In this document: piece after piece, positions 7,583-13,564 of the stretch
How positions within the stretch are numbered: position 1 is the stretch's first letter
How the letters are laid out: the number at the start of each line of letters is the position of its first letter
NCBI GenBank assembly: GCA_900768735.1
Contig: CAAGDZ010000358.1
Location: forward strand, 1 to 14,791
From: Oscillospiraceae bacterium
GTDB taxonomy: Bacteria; Bacillota; Clostridia; Oscillospirales; Ruminococcaceae
DNA length: 14,791 bases
Direction of reading: 5' to 3'
The notes under the pieces: generated by a model
What the model was told of the DNA's origin: nothing
The model's input: the letters and a program-made list of their open reading frames with translations, nothing else
The model's database searches: none
Program-made: the position numbers and the translations under genes

Positions 7583-8524
7583 TTGAAAAAAACAGGCAAA
7601 TCAGGTCTTAAAAACAGGCATTTTCTGCTCATAGCCGCGCTGTGCGCGGCGGTTATACTGCCGATAGTGATACTGGCGGTGTTTGCCGCTCCGAAAAGCG
7701 CCGCCTACCCCGAAAGCGTCACCGTAAACGATACCGTATACAGCTACCGCGACTTTTTAAAGGGCTGTATACTGGAGCAGCTCAAATCGCTGGACGAGCC
7801 GCCGACCGACGCGGATGCGGCGGGGATAAATGCGGCGGGCGCGGCGATACACAGCTCGATTGTTTATCTGTACGGCATAAACGGTCTTGACCGCGACTGC
7901 TTTCCGTGTGTAAAATTCATGTCGGAAAAGGAGTGTGCGGAGCATTTCGGCGAAAACGCGGAGCAGTATATCTCTGCCGCCGACCGTGCCGCCGACTATG
8001 CGCTTTGCACAAGGATACACTATAACGGCAGAAATGTATTCCTGCCCGTCTGCCGCATATCCTCGGGCGCGCTCACCGACCCCGCAGACGCGGGTCTTGA
8101 TATGCCGTGGCTGAAAAAGCTGTACTGCCCGAGGGACAAATACGCCGCCGGCTACAGCGGCGGCTGTCAGCTGACATCAAACGGTCTGTCGCAGATACTG
8201 CTCGCAAAATATCCCGATATAGTGCTCCCGCCCGAAACCGACAGCCGCATAACCGATATAAAAGCCGACGGCGGAGGAAATGTGCTGTCGCTTAATGTAT
8301 GCGGGATAAATATGTCGGGGTATGAGTTCTGCCGTATGTTCGGCGTGCGCTCGGTCTGCTTTGAGATGACCTGCTCGCAAGGGCTGTACACATTTGCGAC
8401 AAAGGGCGACGGTGACAGCATCGGCATGAGCATATACGCCGCGGTGCAGATGAGCCGCAGCGGCAGTAACGAGAGAGAAATCATCGGCACCTTCTATAAC
8501 GCGGATATTGAGGAAATAAGATAG
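7583..8524 (+). CDS. spoIID: SpoIID/LytB-family protein, divergent and probably catalytically impaired
   Basis: A 313-aa membrane-anchored protein. SpoIID is a lytic transglycosylase that trims glycan strands during forespore engulfment. Seen: TM anchor about 13-35; YSYRDFLKGCILEQLKS and AAGINAAGAAIHSSIVYLYG (53-98), which align with the family LEEYLxGVVAxEMP...ALKAQAVAARTY block; LSLNVCGINMSGYEFCRMFG (about 235-254), matching the family ISGxEFRxxLGLxS block; and GDGDSIGMSIYAA (275-287) at the place of GxGHGVGMSQxGA. Odd: by eye the catalytic Glu position (five after Gly61) is Gln66, with Glu65 beside it; the His of GHGVGMSQ is Asp278 and the Gln is Ile284; Cys content is high. It may therefore be a structural paralogue. 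TTG at 7583 is chosen because AAGGA (7571-7575) lies 7 nt upstream; an upstream in-frame TTG at 7565 has no such site. It is monocistronic and ends at the hairpin 8551-8580. Confidence 0.75.
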   Translation: MKKTGKSGLKNRHFLLIAALCAAVILPIVILAVFAAPKSAAYPESVTVNDTVYSYRDFLKGCILEQLKSLDEPPTDADAAGINAAGAAIHSSIVYLYGINGLDRDCFPCVKFMSEKECAEHFGENAEQYISAADRAADYALCTRIHYNGRNVFLPVCRISSGALTDPADAGLDMPWLKKLYCPRDKYAAGYSGGCQLTSNGLSQILLAKYPDIVLPPETDSRITDIKADGGGNVLSLNVCGINMSGYEFCRMFGVRSVCFEMTCSQGLYTFATKGDGDSIGMSIYAAVQMSRSGSNEREIIGTFYNADIEEIR

Positions 8525-8550
8525 TCGCTCATAATTGTCCACAGACGACT

Positions 8551-8580
8551 AAAAGCCTTTGCCGATTGGCAAAGGCTTTT
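8551..8580. terminator. Bidirectional intrinsic terminator
   Basis: Perfect 13-bp stem AAAAGCCTTTGCC / GGCAAAGGCTTTT with a GATT loop. A and T runs at both ends let it serve the SpoIID-like gene (plus) and the small LPTG-tail gene (minus), which converge here. Confidence 0.9.
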
Positions 8581-8649
8581 ATAAATCCGAAACATTGTCC
8601 TTCTAAACCGCCTAAATACGGTCTATATCGAATTTACTAAGTAATCTGA

Positions 8650-8865
8650 TTACTTGTTCTTCTTCTTTAATACGATACCGCTTACTGTGAGAGCGCCTGC
8701 TGCGAGAGCAACGGGAACTACCGTAAGTACAACACCTGTAGGAAGGTTGCCGTCCGAAGATGCACCGGGAGCGGTCGATTCGCCTACATCACCTGCCGCA
8801 AAAGCTGCTGTTGAGCAAGCTGCGATCATTGCGATTGATGCTACTGCTGCTAAAAACTTTTTCAT
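8650..8865 (-). CDS. Small secreted peptide with LPTG-like C-terminal sorting or anchor tail
   Basis: A 71-aa protein from ATG at 8865, preceded by GGAGG with 8-nt spacing; an upstream ATG at 8898 would add 11 residues without a good ribosome binding site. Seen: MKKFLAAVASIAMIAAC signal segment with either a signal-peptidase site after AFA (22-24) or a lipobox-like IAAC (Cys17); a short Gly/Ser/Ala/Asp-rich middle (25-39); then NLPTG, a hydrophobic stretch of about 22 residues and the basic tail KKKNK. This order (LPxTG-like motif, TM, positive tail) is that of sortase substrates, although LPTG lacks the x residue. Almost nothing remains between signal and anchor, so the mature product would be a stub of about 20 residues. 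Function unknown; a membrane-spanning small protein is the alternative. Confidence 0.7.
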   Translation of the reverse strand: MKKFLAAVASIAMIAACSTAAFAAGDVGESTAPGASSDGNLPTGVVLTVVPVALAAGALTVSGIVLKKKNK

Positions 8866-9083
8866 TTCTTTGTCCTCCATTATTCTGTGCTGATGCACTT
8901 TTTATCTACACTGTAGCAGTCGGGCGAGTCCCGAAAAAAGTTTCGGCGGTTTATATATTTTTTTACCGGTCTCTCCGGATATTGCCGCTTGCCTTTTTTT
9001 CTGCTTACATTGGGGTAGTCGAGCGAAGCGGAAGAAAAGTTTCACGATTTTTTTAAAAATTCTGCAAAAACACGAAAATATTA
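8866..9083. other. Intergenic region between divergent genes, with imperfect direct repeat
   Basis: No gene was supported here. It holds two 39-bp copies (8905-8943 and 9004-9042, period 99 bp) that match at 26 of 39 positions without gaps, each ending in AAAAGTTT. The first copy carries CTACACTGTAG (8906-8916), a palindrome resembling BlaI half-sites but with a 1-nt centre. CGGG...CCCG in the first copy can form a small hairpin. No clear promoter for the small minus-strand gene was found. Confidence 0.5.
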
Positions 9084-9112
9084 TTGACAAATCCGGACTA
9101 CTGTGATAGTAT
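9084..9112 (+). promoter_or_regulatory. Promoter of the blaI-M56 operon
   Basis: -35 TTGACA (9084-9089), 17-bp spacer, -10 TAGTAT (9107-9112); transcription start expected near 9119. The spacer and start region are filled by the dyads described separately, so repressor binding would block RNA polymerase directly. Confidence 0.8.
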
Positions 9113-9133
9113 AGACTATAGAAGTAGTCCGGA
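9092..9133. promoter_or_regulatory. Probable BlaI-family operator (nested dyads)
   Basis: Outer inverted repeat TCCGGACTACT (9092-9102) / AGTAGTCCGGA (9123-9133), 11 bp perfect. Within it are two ACTA-N6-TAGT elements, ACTACTGTGATAGT (9097-9110) and ACTATAGAAGTAGT (9115-9128), comparable with the TACTACAnnTGTAGTA consensus of BlaI/MecI. Two dimers could bind side by side, covering the -10 and the transcription start. The outer right arm also overlaps the GGAGG ribosome binding site (9131-9135). Confidence 0.7.
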
Positions 9134-9142
9134 GGTAATTCT

Positions 9143-9499
9143 ATGAATCAAAAGATTTTTGACAGCGAATACAAGGTTATGGAGCTTGTCTGGGCGCACG
9201 AGCCTGTCAGTGCAAAAGAAATAAGCCTGCTAGCTGCCGAGCAGATAGGCTGGAACAAGAACACGACCTACACCGTTATAAAAAAGCTGGAGGCAAAGGG
9301 GTATATAAAGCGTACCGAGCCGGGATTTATCTGCACCTCGCTTATATCCGCGGACGAGGTGCGAAAGGCAGAGACGCGCGGACTTGTAGACAGATTGTTC
9401 GGCGGCTCGAAAAAGGCGCTGTTTTCGTCGCTCCTTGAGGACGAGACGCTGACGGAAAAGGATATTGAAGAATTGCGGCAGATGATAGAAAAGAGGTGA
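9143..9499 (+). CDS. blaI: BlaI/MecI/CopY-family transcriptional repressor
   Basis: A 118-aa winged-helix repressor. Seen: N-terminal wHTH (about 5-70) with the family signature WNKNTTYTVIKKLEAKG (37-53), wing GYIKRTEPGF, and a C-terminal helical dimerisation part (71-118). It should bind as a dimer to the dyads at 9092-9133 and repress its own operon. In the classical system the protease partner causes cleavage in the C-terminal part; here the corresponding segment is ALFSSLLEDE (about 92-101), without the Asn-Phe bond known for S. aureus BlaI. ATG at 9143 has GGAGG with 7-nt spacing. The stop is 4 nt before the M56 start, and AGAGG inside its last codons serves that gene. No beta-lactamase is nearby, so the regulated function is probably not penicillin resistance. 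Confidence 0.9.
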   Translation: MNQKIFDSEYKVMELVWAHEPVSAKEISLLAAEQIGWNKNTTYTVIKKLEAKGYIKRTEPGFICTSLISADEVRKAETRGLVDRLFGGSKKALFSSLLEDETLTEKDIEELRQMIEKR

Positions 9500-9503
9500 C
9501 AGG

Positions 9504-10418
9504 GTGTCCGGCGAGCTGTTTTACTGGCTGTTTAGCATGAGCATTGTCGCATCGGTCACAGGGCTTGTCATAATGCTTATCCGCCGTATCAGACGGATAC
9601 CGCGTCGGGTTGTCGCCGTATTGTGGGTGATACCGTTTTTGCGTATGTGGCTGCCGATAGGCTTCGGGAGCGAATACAGCCTTATGTCGCTTATATCGCG
9701 GTTTGCGACAAGGACCGTTGTTGTGTATCAGTACGGGGAGGATAAGAGCTTTTCGATGATAAACAGCGTCATGGCGGCAAGCGATTATTTCCCGATAACC
9801 TACAAGGTAAATGTGCTTGAAGACGTTTTCAAAATATGCTCGTATATATGGCTTGCGGGCGCGGGGGTACTGCTTGCCGTGCTTTTCGTCGTATACGCGG
9901 CTTCGGTATATGATGTGAAAAAATCTGTACGACTGCGCGAAAATATCTATTTATCCGACAAAATACCCTCGCCCGCCGTATACGGAATACTGCGCCCTAA
10001 AATAATCCTGCCCGCCTCATACAGAGAAAGCGAGTCCCAATATATCCTCATGCACGAAAAAGCGCATATCCGACGAGCGGACAACCTGAAGCGGATTATT
10101 GCGCTTGTGACCGTGTGTCTGCATTGGTTCAACCCGTTTGCTTGGCTCTTTTTGAAATGCTATCTTTCCGACCTGGAGCTTGCCTGCGACGAAAAGGTGC
10201 TTTCGGTATGCAGTGAGGAGCAGAAAAAGGACTATGCCCTGTCGCTTATTTCCTGCACCGAAAGCAAAAGCATATTTGCCTCCGCCTTTGGCGGGGCGAA
10301 AATCCGTACCCGTATAGAAAACATCGTATCCTATAAAAAAATGACGTGGCTGTCCGCAGTCGGCTTTACCGCTCTTATAGCAGCCGCAGCCTACATACTG
10401 CTGACGAACGCCGCATGA
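9504..10418 (+). CDS. M56-family (BlaR1/MecR1-like) membrane metalloprotease lacking the sensor domain
   Basis: A 304-aa integral membrane zinc protease. Seen: TM segments about 6-26, 36-53 and 114-136; cytoplasmic protease region with HEKAH (184-188, HExxH), HWFNPFAWLF (207-216) and DLELACDE (223-230) supplying the third zinc ligand; last TM about 282-300. BlaR1 and MecR1 are near 600 aa with a C-terminal penicillin-binding domain; this protein ends four residues after the last TM, so it has no such sensor. GTG start at 9504 with AGAGG 7 nt upstream. The expected substrate is the BlaI-like repressor encoded immediately upstream, directly or through self-cleavage. The input signal is unknown; the 8-TM protein that follows 12 nt later could supply it (inference). 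Enzyme call is firm; physiological role is not. Confidence 0.9.
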   Translation: MSGELFYWLFSMSIVASVTGLVIMLIRRIRRIPRRVVAVLWVIPFLRMWLPIGFGSEYSLMSLISRFATRTVVVYQYGEDKSFSMINSVMAASDYFPITYKVNVLEDVFKICSYIWLAGAGVLLAVLFVVYAASVYDVKKSVRLRENIYLSDKIPSPAVYGILRPKIILPASYRESESQYILMHEKAHIRRADNLKRIIALVTVCLHWFNPFAWLFLKCYLSDLELACDEKVLSVCSEEQKKDYALSLISCTESKSIFASAFGGAKIRTRIENIVSYKKMTWLSAVGFTALIAAAAYILLTNAA

Positions 10419-10430
10419 AAGGAGTCTGTC

Positions 10431-11405
10431 ATGAAAAAATGTCAGTTCGGCTTATACTACTGCTTATCGGTTATATGTGTACTTATTATCTCGGCATATC
10501 CGCTTTACATGGGCGTTCGCGTGGCGGCAGATATGCTTGCAGGCGGTACCGTCCTTGCCGAAAACTATCCAAAATACATCATCCCATACACCCCTGTCAG
10601 TCTTGCGGTCATTTTCGGGGTCGCCGTTATGCCGATTTTACTGCGGACGGCAAAGCGCTTTGCTCTGCCTGCGGGGTGCGGTGCGGCTGTCGGCGTCTTC
10701 TTCCTCTGCGAGCTGCTGCTTGAAAAGACGGTAATAGTCACCGAGACGGTTGAAACCACTCTCGAAAGCTGGCAGATGTATATGTGCTATATCCCGCCCG
10801 CAAGCTATGAGACGAGGACGTGGACGGCTGTAGACGTACTTATCGGAGAATACAATCCCGCCTTTAAAATCCATTTTTATATCATATCCGTCGTGATTAT
10901 CTTAGCTCTGCTGAACTCGTTCTACGGCTTCGGCGCAATGATAAAAAGCGGTGACACCAAGAGGAAAAAGCCGCTGATTATTCAGACTGTCTGCTCTGTC
11001 GCTTTTATCGGTATGTGTATATGGGCGTGCTTTACTGCCTTTTACCGCACGGGAGAAATCACGGTATCGCCGCTTTCTGCCGCACTTATGGCTTTGTTTT
11101 TCATACTGTTCGGCGTTACGGCGGGGGTTTTTGCCGGCTCGCTTCTCCCCGCGAATAAAAAAGCGCTGTCGGTGATTTTGCCATCCGTTATCGCGGCTCT
11201 GATGACGATTATAATGTATATAGGCGAGATGATATTGCTCAGCGGTCATCTGTACCGCTTCGGCGAGGGCTTTTTCTTCGACGGAATAGCGGGGATAGTG
11301 CTTGCGCCGGCTGACATAGTTGTCATATCCGCCTCGGGGCTTATTACCTTTGTTATTATGAAGCTGATAAGCAGGACGCCTCCCGAAAATCAGCCAAAAC
11401 AATAA
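10431..11405 (+). CDS. Unrecognised 8-TM membrane protein, third gene of the blaI-M56 operon
   Basis: A 324-aa protein. Hydrophobic segments lie near 7-27, 53-72, 78-97, 147-169, 182-202, 215-237, 246-270 and 285-312. Basic clusters RTAKR (72-76), KSGDTKRKK (172-180), NKK (242-244) and the C-terminal KLISR all fall on the same side, giving N-in/C-in topology with external loops at 28-52 and 98-146. The larger loop is rich in Thr, Glu and aromatic residues. No transporter or enzyme motif was recognised. ATG at 10431 follows AAAGGAG and is 12 nt after the M56 stop, so cotranscription is likely. Plausible roles are the signal sensor for the protease or the effector relieved from repression; neither is shown. 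It ends directly at the hairpin 11405-11464. Confidence 0.8.
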   Translation: MKKCQFGLYYCLSVICVLIISAYPLYMGVRVAADMLAGGTVLAENYPKYIIPYTPVSLAVIFGVAVMPILLRTAKRFALPAGCGAAVGVFFLCELLLEKTVIVTETVETTLESWQMYMCYIPPASYETRTWTAVDVLIGEYNPAFKIHFYIISVVIILALLNSFYGFGAMIKSGDTKRKKPLIIQTVCSVAFIGMCIWACFTAFYRTGEITVSPLSAALMALFFILFGVTAGVFAGSLLPANKKALSVILPSVIAALMTIIMYIGEMILLSGHLYRFGEGFFFDGIAGIVLAPADIVVISASGLITFVIMKLISRTPPENQPKQ

Positions 11406-11464
11406 AACGCGGCAAAGTCCCCGTGCGGCCGTAGGAGCACCGCTCCGGGGATTTTGCCGCGTTT
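11405..11464. terminator. Long stem-loop between convergent operons
   Basis: Arms 11405-11423 and 11446-11464 pair over 19 positions with one G-T wobble: AAACGCGGCAAAGTCCCCG against CGGGGATTTTGCCGCGTTT. The loop contains an inner GGAGC-ACC-GCTCC. It begins at the last base of the 8-TM gene stop codon. T runs are short (TTT on plus, TTTT on minus), but the stem is very stable. Confidence 0.75.
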
Positions 11465-11477
11465 ATGGATACAGACC

Positions 11478-11507
11478 GCGCGGCGGCACGAAAAAGTGCC
11501 GCCGCGC
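11478..11507. terminator. Second GC-rich hairpin, 3' of the SGNH esterase gene
   Basis: Perfect 12-bp stem GCGCGGCGGCAC / GTGCCGCCGCGC with a GAAAAA loop on the plus strand. No U tract follows on the minus strand, so it may act as an mRNA 3' stabiliser with termination at 11405-11464. On the plus strand it is followed by AATATTTATAT. Confidence 0.6.
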
Positions 11508-11527
11508 AATATTTATATATGCCAAAA

Positions 11528-12841
11528 TCAGCAGATGCCGAATCCAAGTATTTCAAGATACATACTGCTGTCATCGTCCTCGCTGCCGAGCGTCACCGAC
11601 ACCGTGTGCGTACCCTCGTCACCCGAGTAAACGAGCTTTGCAACGGGGTTGTTCCAGCCGTCGTTTGCGCTTGTGGCAAACGAGCCGATTTCTTTACCGT
11701 CAACGGTGAAAAGCGCCGAGCCGAAGCGGTTGCTGTTTGCACAGCGGTATATCATAAACAGATTCTTGCCGGTAAACTCAAACTCCATCGCTTTACATTC
11801 GGACGGCTTCATTTTCACAGACCAGCCATCGGGGAACTGTGAAATAGTCTCCTGGTCGGTGCTGAACGAGCCGACGCTCTTCATCGTGAATTTGTCGCTT
11901 TCGTGCGCGCGGTCAATAAGCGTCATACCCTCAAAGCGGTCGCTGAATACACGCGCTTCGGGCAGGGGCGAAACCTCGGCCTTTCCGCCCGCCTTTACCT
12001 CCTCGGTCACCTTTTCGAGCATATTCACAATGAGGTCGCGGGTCATAGCGTGTCCCCACTCGTTCGGGTGGGACTCGTCGTCGGAATAGTCCTCCCATGC
12101 CATCGCGCCGCTGTCAAACTCCGGCTTTAATGCGTTGTTCAGCGATACCATCGGAAGTCCGTACGCCTCTCCCACCTGCGACATATATCTCTCGCAGGTA
12201 TGGCCGCTCTTTATTACCGTGAAATACAGTGCGACTGCGGGGTTCTGCTCCTGTGAAAGTATGGTGCGCACAAGCGCCTCGTAGCTGTCCTTGTAGAGCT
12301 GGTCGTTGCCGTCGTTTACCGCAAATTCGACAAACACGAGGTCGGGCTTGCAGTCAAGCACATCGCGCTGTGCCCTGATATTTCCGAGCACGCTCGGAGT
12401 GCCGCTCATGCCCGCGTTTACATAATTTATCTTTGTATCGGGGTATTTTTCGCACAGATAGTCGTATGTAAGCTTTGCCCAGCACTTTTCCGCACCCGCG
12501 GTAAGTCCCTCGGTGATAGAGCCGCCGATAAATGCGACGGTCACCTCTTCTTTGTTTTCAAGCTTGTTTATAAAATTCGTCATGCGCTCGAGATTTCCCG
12601 TACTCATAAGCGAGCGCTGTATCATTTTGTCATAATCCGACAGACCGTCCTGCGCTGTACTGTCCTGCGAAGATGCAGAGCTGTCCGAGCCGCTTTCGCT
12701 TGTTCCGTTTACTGTACTTGTCTGCGGTTCTCCGCTTGGTGAGCTGTCAGCCGCCGACGAGCCGCCGTTATTTGAGCAGGCCGTGAGAGTCATAGCGCAT
12801 AACGCAAGCGCCGCAATCATTCTGATTTTGAGATTTTTCAT
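11528..12841 (-). CDS. SGNH-hydrolase lipoprotein (probable carbohydrate esterase)
   Basis: A 437-aa secreted esterase. Seen: signal MKNLKIRMIAALALC with lipobox LTAC, Cys22 lipidated; a Ser/Gly/Thr-rich spacer (23-66); SGNH domain about 95-285 with block I FIGGSITEG (nucleophile Ser108), Gly144 in NAGMSG, Asn176 in FAVNDG, and Asp255/His258 in DESHPNEWGH. All four SGNH residues are present. A C-terminal domain (about 296-437) looks beta-rich with GSALFTVDGKEIG and THTVSVTLG, probably a jelly roll. The likely activity is deacetylation of wall or plant polysaccharide at the cell surface; the substrate is inferred only. ATG at 12841 has AAGGA upstream. It is monocistronic, driven by the promoter at 12895-12922. 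Confidence 0.88.
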   Translation of the reverse strand: MKNLKIRMIAALALCAMTLTACSNNGGSSAADSSPSGEPQTSTVNGTSESGSDSSASSQDSTAQDGLSDYDKMIQRSLMSTGNLERMTNFINKLENKEEVTVAFIGGSITEGLTAGAEKCWAKLTYDYLCEKYPDTKINYVNAGMSGTPSVLGNIRAQRDVLDCKPDLVFVEFAVNDGNDQLYKDSYEALVRTILSQEQNPAVALYFTVIKSGHTCERYMSQVGEAYGLPMVSLNNALKPEFDSGAMAWEDYSDDESHPNEWGHAMTRDLIVNMLEKVTEEVKAGGKAEVSPLPEARVFSDRFEGMTLIDRAHESDKFTMKSVGSFSTDQETISQFPDGWSVKMKPSECKAMEFEFTGKNLFMIYRCANSNRFGSALFTVDGKEIGSFATSANDGWNNPVAKLVYSGDEGTHTVSVTLGSEDDDSSMYLEILGFGIC

Positions 12842-12882
12842 ATTATACCGTCCTTTTCAGCCGTAAAGCCGCGTCAGTTGTG

Positions 12883-12922
12883 TAGTATATTACTATTATA
12901 AACTATCGGGGGAAAATGTCAA
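12883..12922 (-). promoter_or_regulatory. Promoter of the SGNH esterase gene, with palindrome at the start site
   Basis: Minus strand: -35 TTGACA (12922-12917), 16-bp spacer, -10 TATAAT (12900-12895). A TAGTA-TAT-TACTA palindrome (12883-12895) covers the expected transcription start and touches the -10. It shares TAGT/ACTA elements with the blaI operator region but with different spacing. ATGTC-AA-GACAT (12916-12927) overlaps the -35. Confidence 0.8.
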
Positions 12923-12937
12923 GACATTGTACGCCGA

Positions 12938-12966
12938 TTAACAAAATCCGCCGCGGATAATATTAT
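12938..12966 (+). promoter_or_regulatory. Putative promoter reading toward mazF
   Basis: -35 TTAACA (12938-12943), 17-bp spacer, -10 TATTAT (12961-12966), each 5 of 6 to consensus. It is back-to-back with the SGNH promoter; the two -35 boxes are 15 bp apart. The transcript would begin near 12973 and carry a leader of about 173 nt before mazF. Confidence 0.55.
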
Positions 12967-12971
12967 ATATC

Positions 12972-13033
12972 AACCCCGTGTTTCGCGGTTTTTCGAGCGG
13001 CGGCGAAAATCGGCAATTAGTGCCGATGTTTTT
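12972..13033 (+). promoter_or_regulatory. Two terminator-like hairpins in the mazF leader (attenuator or small RNA)
   Basis: Hairpin 1 (12972-12993): AACC-C-CG / CG-C-GGTT with one mismatch, then a T run. Hairpin 2 (13009-13033): perfect ATCGGCA / TGCCGAT with an ATTAG loop, then GTTTTT. Together with the promoter at 12938-12966 they would yield an RNA of about 60 nt unless read through into mazF. The rest of the gap to 13145 holds a tandem AATCGCAT (about 13089-13104) and two TTACTGTA motifs but no gene. Confidence 0.45.
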
Positions 13034-13145
13034 AAAGATGTTTACTGTATAAACCGTGCGCCGCTGTTAAAAATATTACTGTACATTTAATCGCATAATC
13101 GCATTTCGGCAGCAAATATCAAAATCTATGGAAAGGATAATGTTT

Positions 13146-13502
13146 ATGCTTGTTAAAAGAGGAGAAATATACTACGCAGATTTAAGTCCGGTTGTCGGCA
13201 GCGAGCAGGGCGGTATGCGGCCTGTCCTTATTGTGCAGAACGATGTGGGCAACCGCCACAGTCCTACTGTCATCGCCGCGGCGATAACCAGCCAGAAGGA
13301 TAAGTCGAAGCTACCGACCCACATATCGATAAATGCAAACCAGTGCGGACTTGCAAAGGACTCTATAGTGCTTCTGGAGCAGGTGCGTACGCTTGACAAG
13401 CAGCGGCTGAAGGAGCGTATGGGCGAGCTTGACGGCGGCTCGATGAGCAAGGTGGATAATGCGTTGTCGGTGAGCTTCGGACTTCAGCATGATACACAGT
13501 GA
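13146..13502 (+). CDS. mazF: MazF/EndoA (PemK-family) endoribonuclease toxin
   Basis: A 118-aa sequence-specific mRNA interferase. Seen: VKRGEIYYADLSPVVGSEQG near the N-terminus, RPVLIVQND (25-33), NRHSPTVIAAAIT (36-48), KLPTH (55-59), KDSIVLLEQVRTLDKQRL (71-88). It matches the full length and layout of Bacillus EndoA, including Arg25 and Thr48, the residues implicated in catalysis there. ATG at 13146 (MLVKRGE) is preferred because AAGGA lies 8 nt upstream and the protein then begins as in the family; in-frame ATGs at 13128 and 13140 lack correct spacing. In Bacillus the antitoxin gene is directly upstream; here no antitoxin-sized frame is seen in the 300 bp upstream. It ends at a strong terminator, so it is monocistronic. 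Confidence 0.93.
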   Translation: MLVKRGEIYYADLSPVVGSEQGGMRPVLIVQNDVGNRHSPTVIAAAITSQKDKSKLPTHISINANQCGLAKDSIVLLEQVRTLDKQRLKERMGELDGGSMSKVDNALSVSFGLQHDTQ

Positions 13503-13519
13503 ATAATATCTGCAATATG

Positions 13520-13557
13520 AAAAGAGAGATGAGAAAAACCCATCTCTCTTTTTTTAA
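13520..13557. terminator. Intrinsic terminator after mazF
   Basis: 12-bp stem AAAAGAGAGATG / CATCTCTCTTTT, loop AGAAAAACC, followed by further T residues on the plus strand. The minus strand reads CTCTTTTC after the same stem, so it may also serve the convergent modular protein gene. Confidence 0.9.
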
Positions 13558-13564
13558 TGTTAAG

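Noticed and set aside
7369..7611. 80-codon plus-strand frame in the region before the SpoIID-like gene
   Set aside because: TTG start without ribosome site, AT-rich composition, and overlap with the SpoIID-like start; no protein motif.
8902..9090. 62-codon minus-strand frame with repeated ARL.QC peptide
   Set aside because: No start context; it would begin in the -35 box of the blaI promoter. The repetition is better treated as a nucleotide-level direct repeat.
9143..10418. Beta-lactam resistance regulation (blaI-blaR1)
   Set aside because: The protease lacks the penicillin-binding sensor domain, and no beta-lactamase or PBP2a-like gene is in the window.
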